Shown: positions 24,050-35,545 of the stretch, piece by piece
Numbering within the stretch: position 1 is the stretch's first letter
Layout: the number at the start of each line of letters is the position of its first letter
NCBI GenBank assembly: GCA_024734555.1
Contig: JANPWX010019792.1
Coordinates: forward strand, 1,386,653-1,450,652
Length of the DNA: 64,000 nt
Direction: 5' to 3'
From: Trochalopteron elliotii
Lineage: Eukaryota > Chordata > Aves > Passeriformes > Leiothrichidae
The notes under the pieces: generated by a model
Database searches by the model: none
The model's input: the letters and a program-made list of their open reading frames with translations, nothing else
Told to the model about the DNA's origin: nothing
Made by a program: the position numbers and the translations under genes

Positions 24050-24663
24050 TTACTATGGAAGTTCTGGACTCAAACCTAGCCTTTCAGTTGCCCCTTTTCT
24101 ACCCACAGTGTAGCAGTGCAAATTCCCAAATCATATGGCAACCATGTGCTCTACAAATTGTCGTGATGATAACTGGTCTGGCTAATTCCAACACAAGGGG
24201 ATGTATGCTTGCAGGAGCCAGCCCTGTATCCACTCCAGCACCTGGCCCAGAAAAGAAATTGCCATCTTAGTTTACATGAAGGTGTTTTTTTCAAGGTTTA
24301 TAGTCTAGGTAGACTGTAAGTAGAACTTCTTGTGTCCAGTTTCCTAAGTGGTAACCTAGTCCTTGTTTTGAGTTTCTATGCAGGGAAGTTTGTGGAGTCT
24401 CACTCCCATTGACCTGTGTGAAGTGCTTGAAGACAGATTATGGCCTCACCCATATCCAGCAGCAACTGCAACATCAAAATGAAATACAAAATCACCAGTC
24501 TTGCAGCTGCTAGGCAATTCAGGCTAGCAAATTATCCCATTCATTTTAGGAACTGGATATGTCTTGTAGCAGGAGACTTGGCAGCACCAATCTTGATGGA
24601 AAATTTTAGAAAATGTTGGAAAAGACAACTTAATAGTAACATTTCAAACAGCAGAGTGAGAAT

Positions 24664-25249
24664 TGCCACGGTTTAACCCCAGGCAGCAGCCAAGCCCCAC
24701 ACAGCTGCTCACTCATTTACCCCCCAGAGAGACTGGGAGATAATTGTAAGGGTGAAAGCTGGAGAACACATGGGTTGAGAAACAGACAGTTCAATAGGGA
24801 AACCAAAGGCTGTGCACAGAAGCAAAGCAAAACAAGGAATCCACTCACTGCTTCCCATGGGCATGCAATGCCATGGCATTCTCTAGGAGAGCTGGGCCTC
24901 ATCATGCAAATGGTTACTGGGGAAGGCAAATGTCATCCCTCCAGATGTGCCCCCACTCCTCTTTCTTGTCCCCACTTTATCCACTGAGCTTGGTGCCACA
25001 TGGTCTGGAATATCCCTTTGGTCAGTTGGGGTCACCTGTCCTGGCTGTGTCTCCTCCCAGGCACCCCCAGTGCCCTCCCCAGTGTGGCAGCACCAGAAGC
25101 AGAAAAGGCCTTGGCTCTGTGCAGGCCCTGCCCAGCAGTAACAAAAACATCTCTGTGTTATCAGCCCTGAGTGCAGCACAAATCCAAACCACAGCCCCAT
25201 GCCAGCCACTGAGATGAGAATTAATTCTACCTCAGCCCAAACCAGCACA
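24664..25249 (-). mobile_element. Solo LTR of a widespread avian family, minus strand
   Basis: Read on the minus strand it opens TGTGCTGGTTTGGGCTGAGG and ends CCGTGGCA. By recall this matches a long-known avian LTR, including its AAGGCCTTTTCTGCTTCTGG block, a GATAAAG TATA-like site (near plus 24976) and a degenerate ATTGAA where the family has ATTAAA (near plus 24791). No target duplication is visible, which fits an older insertion. No internal region remains. Confidence 0.85.
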
Positions 25250-28200
25250 CCAAGCAACAACTCCCTTGCAATTATTCCATCCATAAGTTCTTGCAAATGC
25301 TCTAACACTTCTTTCAGCTTTATGACAGTAATTGAGTCTTGCTCTGGATGGCAAGATCTGAATTATTTCCTTTTTTTTTTTTTTTTTACTTAACTGTTAG
25401 AAAGGATGGTCCTGCAGTCCTTTCAGCCACCGTGTGCTGCAGAAGTGGGGACAGAGAGTCCAGCATAAATTGTTAGAACAGGAAAGAGAATCAGTTCACA
25501 AATTCACTTTACATAATTTAAAAAGTCCTAAGTTTATGCTTGAACATGAGCTAAATCGTCTAGAAAACTTCTCGTCCTCCTTCTCTATAATACCATCACT
25601 TGGGGAGGGGTAAAGGGAAGGGAGGAATAAAAAGGAGAAATAAAAGGCAGAGACATTGTTAAGAACTTCTTCTTTATATTTGAAGCTTTATCAGTTCTCA
25701 CATCAGAATGACAGAAAAAGAGAACTGTGATGGAGAAAGGATGATACATCTACAGAATTGCCATAGTGGTTAGGTACTTTCAGGGGAAATTCAGACCACA
25801 AAATTTGCTCTGCTGCACTTTTACTACCCTTTGGACGGGTTTAAGATTTGTAAGCATTGGCAAATAAAAGCTTTGAAAAATTTCTCACAAAATGCTAAGA
25901 AAACTGCATGCTTGGATTTAGGAAAGAACCTGCAGTGTCTGTTACCCTAATGCAGCACTTTTTGGACAGGCACACAGATGAAAACATCAGCATGACAAAT
26001 TTCAGGCCTGAGAGTTTACACCACATGCACCTTTGCATAGGCTCAACTGGTCAGACTGCAAGGCATTTCTCCCTTGAATTGTCATGTATCTTTATCTTCT
26101 GTGCATTTCCAGACAAAGTATGGAGAAAAATGTGGTAGGAAAATGTGGTGCCTTATAATATTTAAATTACCAAAGACCATTTTAGATTTTTCCTTTCTTT
26201 TACATGTGTTTGTGTCACTATCTTAGTGACAACTCTATTTTGGGTGGATTTCTTTTTATTATTTCTTACAAACTAAGCACTGAACTACAGAGTAACTTAC
26301 AATGGGAGAGATTTTTGGAGGTCACCGTATCCCACCCCTCCTTACAAATCAGCAGAGAATAGCATGAAATATCAACAGAGAAAGGAAATTAAAAGCCTTG
26401 CCTGTGCAATTGTAGCCATGTGCATGTAGCTCCTTTTTTTACCAGTGAAATCAACCTTGTTCTTTCACTTTTTATTCCTTTTGAGAAGCACATATTTTCA
26501 GTTAACTCTCTTGCTTTGCACATGATTACAGGCAGCTCACGTTCTTGCCTACTCCTAAAATGACTGTGAGTGTATTAAGTATGGGCTGAGAACCACTTCA
26601 AATTAGGGCTTGCAATAGTAACTAGTTTTTACTGTTTTATCCCTAAGTTGGGGTGCCTAAAAGTATTGTGTGATCTCCACAGAGTGGAGGAAAGAGCTCT
26701 TCTTGCACTGAGAGGTGATTTTAAGTAACTCACTGCTGCTCCATTCTATTCTGCCCACAGACTATTTCTTACCTGCTGGATAAATATAACCAGTCATCTT
26801 CTGCTACAGGTGAATCTCTACAAAAAAATAGTACACAATTTGAAGTTCCGTATACTTCATTAATGTTCTTTTGATATTTACGCTAGCCTTTTAAAATATC
26901 ATTTCCTTAGGGTCAGAGTATATGTACAACTTCCTGAACCAAGTTAATACTTCCCATGCAAGTCATCTAATGGAATACTTACATAATTAGCCATGTTTTT
27001 TCCTTTAAGTCCTAGGAGTTGCAGTGTTTCTGATGTTTTTCCAAAGGATATTTGTCTGATGAGCTTTTTCCAGATCCTGATGGTATATCTAGAAATGTCC
27101 AGATCAAGAAAAGACTTTCCACACTGCCAAAATAGCAGCAATAAGGAGCAATATCCCAGTATCTCTCTGATTATTCCTGTGTGAGAATATAAGACTTACA
27201 AGTAATATTGGTCTTGTTGTGCTGTCTCTTCTTCACTCAGGTTTGGATGTCTAAACAACGAGTTGCTTTCTCTCCCAATCTGAGCAGTCAGATGTTTGCT
27301 CTAGTCCCAAGGTGACATGTCGGTGTGTTTCTTTTCTCTTGTGCTCACATATAAAGCCAGGTGTGATTTTGTTCTTCCATTGTGTCATGCTTGGTCCTAT
27401 TGCTGCCCTATAATTTAGCAAGAGGTCTAAAACCATGTCCAATTTGCCTATTATCATGCATGGTACTGTAATGTCTTGTTTGCCTACATGCCTAAAAGCT
27501 GAAAGTCTTCCTGTTAGCTGCAGGGAATAATTTACATGTGTGGTTTTTGTCTTTCAAATATTCAAGGTCATTTCTATAAATAGTGAGGCCATTAGTGTGT
27601 GTTTTGAGCAAGACTGCTCCTGTAATTAGTCTAGACATTTATGCAGGCAGCCTGGGAGCAGCAAGTTAGAGTCACACTGCTCTGTTCTTCTGTTTGATTT
27701 CTTAATATTTCTCCTCTTAAACTTGCACACTCAGAAAGAAGACCCCTGCAAACAGGGTGTTGGGGGAGAGGAAGCAAGACCTGCTTTTCCATGGCAGAAG
27801 AAAAGGACATCACTGTGTGTTTACTTCATCAGAGCTGTTTTCCTATCCTGGTTGCAGTCACAATTCCTGGTGTCAATGAGGGAAAATAAAATAAATGAGT
27901 AAGGGTAATATCAAATCATCTGGTTTGTATTATGCCAAGAATGTTTCCCATTTCTTTGAACATCCATGATACCCTATTAAACAGCCCAGTATGCTTCCAA
28001 AACATATACACATTTAGAAGGAAACACATTGAAAATTATTGTAATTCTGAGTAATTGAATCAGGTCTGCTATACAATACCTTAGAAAATTTCCTGTCAAA
28101 AGCATGAGAGACTGCTATCTCTCTCTGATTTGGAGTGCAAATAGAGGTATATTCTCAAAATGATGCTGTGACTATAACCAAAAATTCATGTGAGAACTGA

Positions 28201-29315
28201 AGTCTGACCCTTAGAAACACCTGACATAATTTAGCTATCCTGATTCCTCAGCTTGTAGCCAGCAACACCAAGGGCCCAAGGAGTAACATTCATGTAAAGG
28301 GATTATTCCATGTATTTTATGAACAAATAGGTACTTAGAGCCAAAATGTTGACATTTGCCTCAGTTTTAAAGAGATTTTCCCTGGAAATTTGGGCACAGA
28401 ATTTCAGATACTGTCTCACATGGATTTTCTATGCTGTCTGGCAGCTCAGAAAAGTGAACAAGGTAAGGTGTCTCAGAAATGAGGCACTTCAGATTGGATG
28501 CCTTCCTTAAAATTGTTGTCGCCAGTTTTGGCTGGCAGCTATATGGTATCTTGGTGACTTCCTGCTTTGAAATTAATTAAAAGCTCTTGGCAGTCAAGTC
28601 AAAGTCAAGTCACTCTAAGTGTTCTTAACCAGGGTGGTTTATTTCACAAGCACCTCCTTGTGCCAGAAATATATGTGTGTAAGGATGATGGGGAACAGTG
28701 TGATCTTGTAATTTTCCTACATGCCTTGTAAATCCAAAGATCCTGAAATCTTGACAATTAATCTGAAAACTTCCATAAAACATACATTGTCTTGAAATAG
28801 AACTAGTTTGTATTACAGTATCTCAGATTACTTCATTCAGATACATGAAGCACCTGGACTTTTGTGGAAATTCAAGAAAATGTAAAAGTCAGACCCATTG
28901 GTGCAAATTAACTGCGTTATCCAAGTGAGTCACTTTGTTTCATTTCAGCTCTAGGATTCTCTTCTGCTGTAAGAGAATTTTTCACTGGGTTCCAACACCA
29001 AGCACCCAGACTGCAGACCTTGTAAATGTGTTTAAAAGGCCAGCTCAGCAGATGCTATTATTTAAACAATAAGGAGAAACTTAATACATGAAAATACTTC
29101 CTGTTTCTCTAAATGACCTTTAGGGGACAAATGGAAGTATAAAACATAGAATATCAGACATTTCTTAAAACAGCCTTTTTGAGTAACAGAGGCAAATTCA
29201 TTCCAGAAGCATAGAAAAAAAAATCCACAGCAGATTTGCAATTTATTGCACAAACCTAATTTTGGCCTGGTCTAATCTAACTTATTTTTCTCATTGTGTG
29301 AGTCAATAAATGTTG

Positions 29316-29319
<4 letters not shown>

Positions 29320-29348
<29 letters not shown>
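29320..29348. repeat. 29-base poly(T) run
   Basis: An uninterrupted T run preceded by TGTTGTAGC. It could be the reverse complement of a retrotransposed poly(A) tail, but no processed gene copy was recognised next to it, and CR1 elements do not end in poly(A). Confidence 0.9.
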
Positions 29349-29354
<6 letters not shown>

Positions 29355-30275
29355 CATGCCTCATCATTGGCAAGGTTATTTTGATATGCCCTGACATTCA
29401 AGGCAACAGTTCTCCCTGTATTGATCTTTATCTCTGCACATAGATTTGTCTTTATGGGGGCAGTGTCTGCTCACCACACACCTCCTGCTCTGCCAGGTAA
29501 AAGAAGAGGCAGAGATTTATACCTTGTTATAGGGGGATCTTTCTTCTTGCATTTCACAACTGCAGCTGCTGCTGAATTGAAACTGAATTCACCATTTTTA
29601 CAGAAAAACAGTGGTAAAGGTGTCTTGCTACATCTGGACCCATCTACGTCTTTTTCTGCCAAGCTATGGCTGGACTGTAGTTGAGTTTACTGATGGATTC
29701 AAATGTTTGAAAACTAGTAAGGCCAAAGGGCTTTCTGTGTAAAAAAACTGCTCTGCTTGCATACTCCACTGAAGCCAGCTGGTTCTTTGTGCACTTCCTC
29801 TCCTTAATGATGAATGTGACACTGCTCTTCTGGCATAGAACATCTTTTTGTCTGCATAAACTTTACACTGTGGCTGTAGGCTATAAATTTTGGCAGCATG
29901 GACAGAAGCTGGGCAAATCCACAGAAGGGTATTCTGCTGTTTCATGGGACCAGGTAATTGCATGTGCATTTTGAAATATGGTAAGTGAAATAATGTGAGA
30001 TCAGCTCACAGTATTACAAAGCATTTACATCTAGAATCAGACCTGGCAATACAGATATCATCATCATGCAGAATCAGCAAAAACAGAAGGCAAACGAAGG
30101 CAAGAACTTTTCAGGGAATGAAAAAAGAGCTGTATCTCAAAATCCTCTATGTCACACACAAAGTGACCAGCTAGAGCAAACTGTATCTACACAGGAGAAA
30201 CTTTCTCCAGCTGGGGACCCAGAGAGCAAGTGCTAGTTATACTGGATATTTCACAGAACAAAATCTATTCATACA

Positions 30276-30465
30276 GTGAAAAAAACCAGAACTAAACAGC
30301 CCACCCCCCTGAAAAAAAACCCCGAAACAACAAACCAAAACCAAGCAAAAAAACAACAGACAAAAAACCCCCAACAAACAAACAAGTATGCAAAAAAACC
30401 CCCAAAGATAAAAACCCACCACAACAAAACCCCAAACAAACCAAAACCAAACAACTAGGAAACAA
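30276..30465. repeat. A/C-only low-complexity tract
   Basis: About 190 bases composed almost only of A and C on this strand, in short AAAC, CAAA and ACCCC blocks. Both strands are therefore open, and the W/F/G-rich or N/P/K/T-rich translations are compositional. Confidence 0.9.
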
Positions 30466-30710
30466 TGTTTCATCTAGACAATAGTTACCTAAAATTTACT
30501 GTGTCTTATAAATAGAACCTATAAATATATGACTCATATATATATACATGACTATAAATAAAATTAATAAAATTAATTCTTTACATACATTGGATGTGAG
30601 GAGGAATGTAGCTAATATTTCTGATGTGTTAGGACAACTGCAAGTCTTTCATAGACCCAGTGAGCACAGTTTACCTAAGTCCTATTACTGTCATGTTTTA
30701 GGTGATGCAT

Positions 30711-31825
30711 TGGTTTTGCATGGCCTGTTTTTGATAGCAGGGGAGCCACAGAGGTGGCTTCTGTGAGAAGCTGCCAGAAGCTTCCACCATGTCCAGCAGA
30801 GCCAATCCCTGATGGCTTCAAAGATGGATGTGCCACTGGCCAAGGCTGGGCCAGATAGAAATGGTGGTGATGCCTCTGTGGGAACTGATCTAAGAAGAAA
30901 GGAAAAAGTTGTATTTGCACAGTTGTAACTGCAGCCAGAGAAGAGCAGAGTGAAAATGTGTGAGAATAACTCTGTGGACACTGAAGTCAGTGAAGAGGGA
31001 GGGGCAGGAGATGTTCCAGGTGTCAGGATTCCCCTGCAGCCCATGGTGAGACAGCTGTGTCCCTGCAGCCCATGAAGATCCATGGGGAATGCAGGGATCC
31101 ACCTGCAGCCCATGGAGGAGCCCATGGGGAATGCAGGGATCCACCTACAGCCCCTGGAGATCCATGGGCAATGCAGGGATCCACCTTTAGTCCATGGAGA
31201 TCCATGGGGAATGCAGGGATCCACCTGCAGCCCCTGGAGGAGCCCACACTGGAGCAGGTGGATCCCTGAGAGGAGGCTGTGACCCCATGGGAGGCCCATG
31301 GAGAGAGGGGCCCTGCTCCCAGGCTGGAGCAGCCTGTCCTTGAAGGGCTGCACCCCTTGGAGCAGTTTGGGGAGGGCTGTGACCCCATGGGATGGACTGA
31401 CACTGGAGAAGCTCATGGAGATCTGTCTCCCATGGGAGGGACCCCACCGTGCAGCAGGGGAAGGACTCCTCTCCCTGAGCAGTGGGAGAAGCCACAGGTC
31501 ATGAACTGACCTTAACCCCCATTCCCTCTCTCCTTGTGCACTGGGGTAGGAGGTGGAGCTGGGAAGAAAGGAGGGGTGGGGGGGAAGGTGTTTTCAAGGG
31601 TTTATTTTACTTCTCATTACCCTGCTCTGATTTTTTTTAGTAATGAAGTCACTTCATATCTCTAAGTTGAGCCTGTTTTGCCTGTGATGGTGTTTGGTGG
31701 GGGATCTTTCCCAATCCTTATCTCAACCTATGAACCCTTCATTAAATTTTCTCTCCTCTGGGCAGTTTGCAGAGGGGAGGGAGTGAACAGCTCTGGTGGG
31801 TGCCTGGCACCAGCATCAAGCCACA
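30711..31825 (+). mobile_element. Solo LTR with internal minisatellite, plus strand
   Basis: It starts near TGGTTTTGCATGGCC and ends near CATCAAGCCACA. In between it follows in order an avian LTR I recall: GCTTCTGTGAGAAGCTGCCA, a tandem-repeat block of CTGCAGCCCATGG units, AACCCCCATTCCC, CATTACCCTGCTCTGA, and a U5-like end with ATTAAA at 31741-31746. No target duplication could be identified and the 5' end is uncertain by about 10 bases. There is no internal retroviral coding sequence. At 1.1 kb it is the longest LTR in the window. Confidence 0.82.
31069..31250 (+). repeat. 40-42 bp minisatellite in the LTR
   Basis: The core ATGCAGGGATCCACC recurs at 31089, 31131, 31171 and 31211, spaced 42, 40 and 40 bases, each near a CTGCAGCCC or CCATGGAG motif. 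The array keeps long frames open on both strands (up to 241 codons) without encoding a recognised protein. Confidence 0.9.
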
Positions 31826-34790
31826 AAAGGTATTTTCAACAGGATTCTTCTCTCTGTTCAACACCTGTACAAAAATATTGCTGTTATGGATGGCTTGCAG
31901 GTAAATACTATCTCTGGTTTGTATTGCATACCCGCTGAATTCTGTACTGCATTTGTTGATAGAACAGGCATCTACTGACTACAACAGACTTGTAGATACA
32001 TAGAAGATGGTCTGCTTAAACCCCACTACTGTTTTTGCAACTTAATGGGACTATGACCTTTGTTTCAGCTATCAGAAGACAGAACATTGAGGAAACACAT
32101 TCTTGTGTAAAAGCTTTTGTTCACAAAATTGAAATTTTTCTTACTGTGACACTGATAAAATGAAAATAGGTCCTCTGTCACTTAGAGCATGAGATGTTTG
32201 CTCTAAAGAGCTTCATAAACTGTCATTCTAGCAAAGCAATTGCATTTTTTTAACAGTTTCAAGCAGTAATGAGAATACAGAATAATGCTAGAAGTTATTT
32301 ATGTATGCTTTTAAAGATGCCCCAGAGGTTATAGTGACCTTCATCCATCCACATCTACACATGAAAGAACAATCAGAAGAATTTTGTGGTTAAATATATT
32401 TACTTCTCTTGACTCACAGTAAATGCATTACCAAAATGCTAAATAAAAAAAAATCCTATCATATGAGCTAAACATTATGGGGTTTTCTATTCTGAACAGG
32501 TTTTACTGTTTTGTATTGATGTCCCAAGTTTTGTGTCCATGGTTCTCAGCAGCCAAGGGTCAAATATTAAATGAGCAATATTGTACTTTCTAAAACTCCT
32601 GAAATGCCTGAAAAATGCTCACATGCTGTGCAGATCTCTTCCAGTGAACAAAACTGAAACTTTTCTTCACTAAATGCAAAATCAGGAAGTCAGAATTCAC
32701 TGTTCTTGCACCTTGTCTCTGCAGCAGGACTAAAAATAGACCCTAATACATCACCTTAGTTACAAAAGTTTCGCCACTGAAGGAATTATGTTCTTAATAC
32801 TCCCTCCAAGGTCTTATATCATTGTATGAAAATGTTATTTCTCCAACACATTTGGGATTCTCAGCTATGAAGGCTGGTGTCATATGGAATCTGCAGCTTG
32901 TCCAGAGAGGAACTGATGTTCTCTCCCACATTTCCTACAAGGGTGACTAGAGATGCTTTAGACTCCACAATAAAAAAAGCTTAACCATTCCAATAACTTT
33001 CTACTAATACTTTAAAAACAAAGCTTTTGGAACTTATACTCTTAAAATTATTCCTGTGTCATATATGATTGGAGGGAATGTAGCTTCCATGAGAATAAGC
33101 AGCTGTGAAATATAAATAGTCATCCTTTTCCAATTAAGAGGCAAACTGACACCAAGACACATTGACTTCTCCATGCTAAGTCATTTATTATTCATGCAGT
33201 TTTCCAATATACATTAATGTAATTTCCTTGACAAGGTGCCCACTGTGGATCTTCTTACTTTTTCAATATGGAAGAACAATAGCAGGAAGGAGAAATATGT
33301 GCACATTGTTTAAACTGAGGAAGGGACAGGTGCAAAATTAAGTGATTTTTAGCTGAATAACACAAAATGTTTACACAAATTCAAATGGGAACTACTTAGA
33401 TATATGTTAATAAGGAATTTGCAAGAACTGATGTCATGAGGATGACACAGGAGTTAGAATTCTAATACTTTTGCTGCAAAGTTCAAGGAAGTAAGTACAA
33501 TATCCTGGCAAAGAATGCAATGGAGATTCGTTAGAGCACATCAGTCATTTGTGAGGTCACATGGATGTTGCACTTATCACACAACAATATTAACTTCTGA
33601 AATCTGTGTTGGTCTCCTTTATTACAGGGATTTGTAATGAAATAAATGGACTTTCCACATTGTTTGATGTGTTTTACAACAACAACAATAATGACAATAA
33701 TAATAATTATTACATATTATGATATATTATATAAAACATATAATTAAAAATTATTGTATTATATTGCAATTTTATAGAAATAAATTATTAAATTTATAGA
33801 ATAAGTATACAATAATATAATATTCTCATCATTATATGTTGTGAAATATTCTTGTGATAATTATATTGTTATAGTTTGTTATTATTATTTTTAATGTTGG
33901 GTATTCAAACATATACTTGAAATATTTATTTGAATGACTGCAACAATACAGTTACAAAGTTTCAATAGTGGTTTGCAAGCACACATTTTATTAGGGGTGC
34001 CTTGGGGCATCACAAAAAGGGTACATAAGGGTCATCAATTCTATCATTACTTTTAAAGGACATGACTTAATTTTCAGCTAAGTTCTGGGGACTCACCACA
34101 CCTATCCTCAGCCAACAGATTGAAAATATTTTCTGGCTAAACTGGTCTTTGGCAGAAAACTAAATCTTTTAATCAGTATTTTCCCCAAGTATGTTCTGTC
34201 TTCCATGAAGAAAGATTGACCCTTGTTTTGGCCAAATAATGGAATTCCCAGAAATCAGTAAAGATCTGATCACTGTGTTGAAGTTGACTATATTTTAGCT
34301 GAAATTAAAGACCTCTTTTCTGAATAGTGTCTTTGCAAACTGTTGTCTATCATCAATGATTAAACAGCATCTTCTCTCACACATCTTGTCTTTGCAAGCA
34401 CAAAAAAAATTCTTTCTTTTCAGAAAAGGAGAACACATAGTACCTTCCCAGAGGCTTCAGGCAGCCAGGGAACCTGGGCAGTAAAGAAAAATAGCATTCT
34501 GCCTGAAAAATATGTCTCGTATCCATGTTGAGCCAACCAGCAGGAGCCATAAGACAGCGAGTGCAGGTCTCCTTTCGTGGGCTCCTGTCCTTCCATTTAC
34601 CCTTTTCACACTTTCTGATATTTCAGACGGTACTGTGCCAAGTGGACAACAGAAACCAGAAGTTTTAACTTCATATAAGTAGCAGGGTAAAAACTAGAAA
34701 AGAAATTAAAAAAAACAGGCAAAAATCAAGAAATCAAGATGAATCTTTAGCAGTTCAAACATCCCTACTCCCAAACATGCTGACTCCTGT
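31826..34790. other. Intergenic, unassigned
   Basis: Unassigned AT-rich sequence with a very AT-rich block at 33676-33905. No gene supported. Confidence 0.5.
33676..33905. repeat. AT-rich low-complexity block
   Basis: Begins with (CAA)n and (TAA)n steps and continues as an AT-only region of TATA, TTAT and AATA words. It is not matched to a transposon family. Confidence 0.85.
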
Positions 34791-34794
34791 AATG

Positions 34795-35545
34795 TGATAG
34801 CTGCACCACACTTTGCAAAGCCTTTGACATGATCTCCCATAGTGCCCTAGGACCCAAGGTGGTGAGCTAGAGATGGGATATACGGGTGGTCAGGTACTAG
34901 AAACTGGATATGCAGATGGTCAAGTACATGGAAAACTGGGATGTGATTGCAGGAGTTAAGGGTTATGTGACCATGCATACAGAAAGTGCTGTCTGGCTCC
35001 TCACTGAGTCTCCTCAGGGAACCAATATGAGACCCACTCAGCTAAATGTCTCTGTTAATGACCTGGATTATCCTAAATTCACCCACAGCAAGCCTGCCAG
35101 TGATATCAAGCCAGGGGATGGCAGATATAGTGGAGGGCATACTGAGAGGAAGCTGAAATCCTCAAGAAACGAGGTGTCAGGAGCCTCAGAGAGTTTAACA
35201 AGGACAAGTCCAAAGTCCTGGTGCAACACTACAGAGAATGGGATGAGTGGTCGGAAGCTATCTTTGATGGAGCCAAAGACAAACCCTTCATGGAAGTGCA
35301 CAGTGACAGGGCAGGAGGGAACAGGAACAAATCAGAACACAGGGATAAGAAACTGTTTTCATTGTAGAATTCCACTGCATTGGAACAGGTTCCCCCAAGA
35401 GATGGTGGAGTTTTCATCCCTGGGAGATGTTTGAAACTCAATGGACATCTTCAGGCACCATGGTCTAGTTGGATCCATTTAGAACAAGATGTTGGACTGG
35501 ATGACCTCCAGAGGTCCTTTCTAACCTCACTTATCCTGTGATTCT
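34795..35545 (+). mobile_element. CR1 LINE 3' fragment, decayed, plus strand
   Basis: The translation near 34815-34850 reads KAFDMISHSALG and near 35006-35075 ESPQGTNMRPTQLN then VNDLDYPKF, corresponding to CR1 reverse transcriptase motifs KAFDTVSH, GVPQGSVLGP and INDLD. A deletion then leads to a 3' end with GGTTCCCCCAAGAGATGGTG and a terminal GATGACCTCCAGAGGTCC then TGTGATTCT near 35543. Stops and frameshifts mark it as dead. Confidence 0.85.

Larger units (their letters stand above)
25250..30710. other. Intergenic, unassigned
   Basis: No exon or RNA gene is supported. The stretch holds a T run at 25371-25387, a 29-base T run at 29320-29348 and an AC-rich tract at 30276-30465; the rest is unassigned. 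Confidence 0.5.

Noticed and set aside
24655..25255. Target-site duplication for the LTR at 24664-25249
   Set aside because: Flanks AGAAT and CCAAG do not match; a GAGAATT inside the LTR near 25214 is a coincidence.
30691..31416. 241-codon open frame on the minus strand
   Set aside because: It lies wholly inside the LTR and is kept open by the 40-bp GC-rich tandem repeat, with parallel open frames on both strands and no known domain.
34910..35434. 174-codon plus-strand frame
   Set aside because: Its parts follow a decayed CR1 reverse transcriptase with a deletion; the frame is accidental over much of its length.
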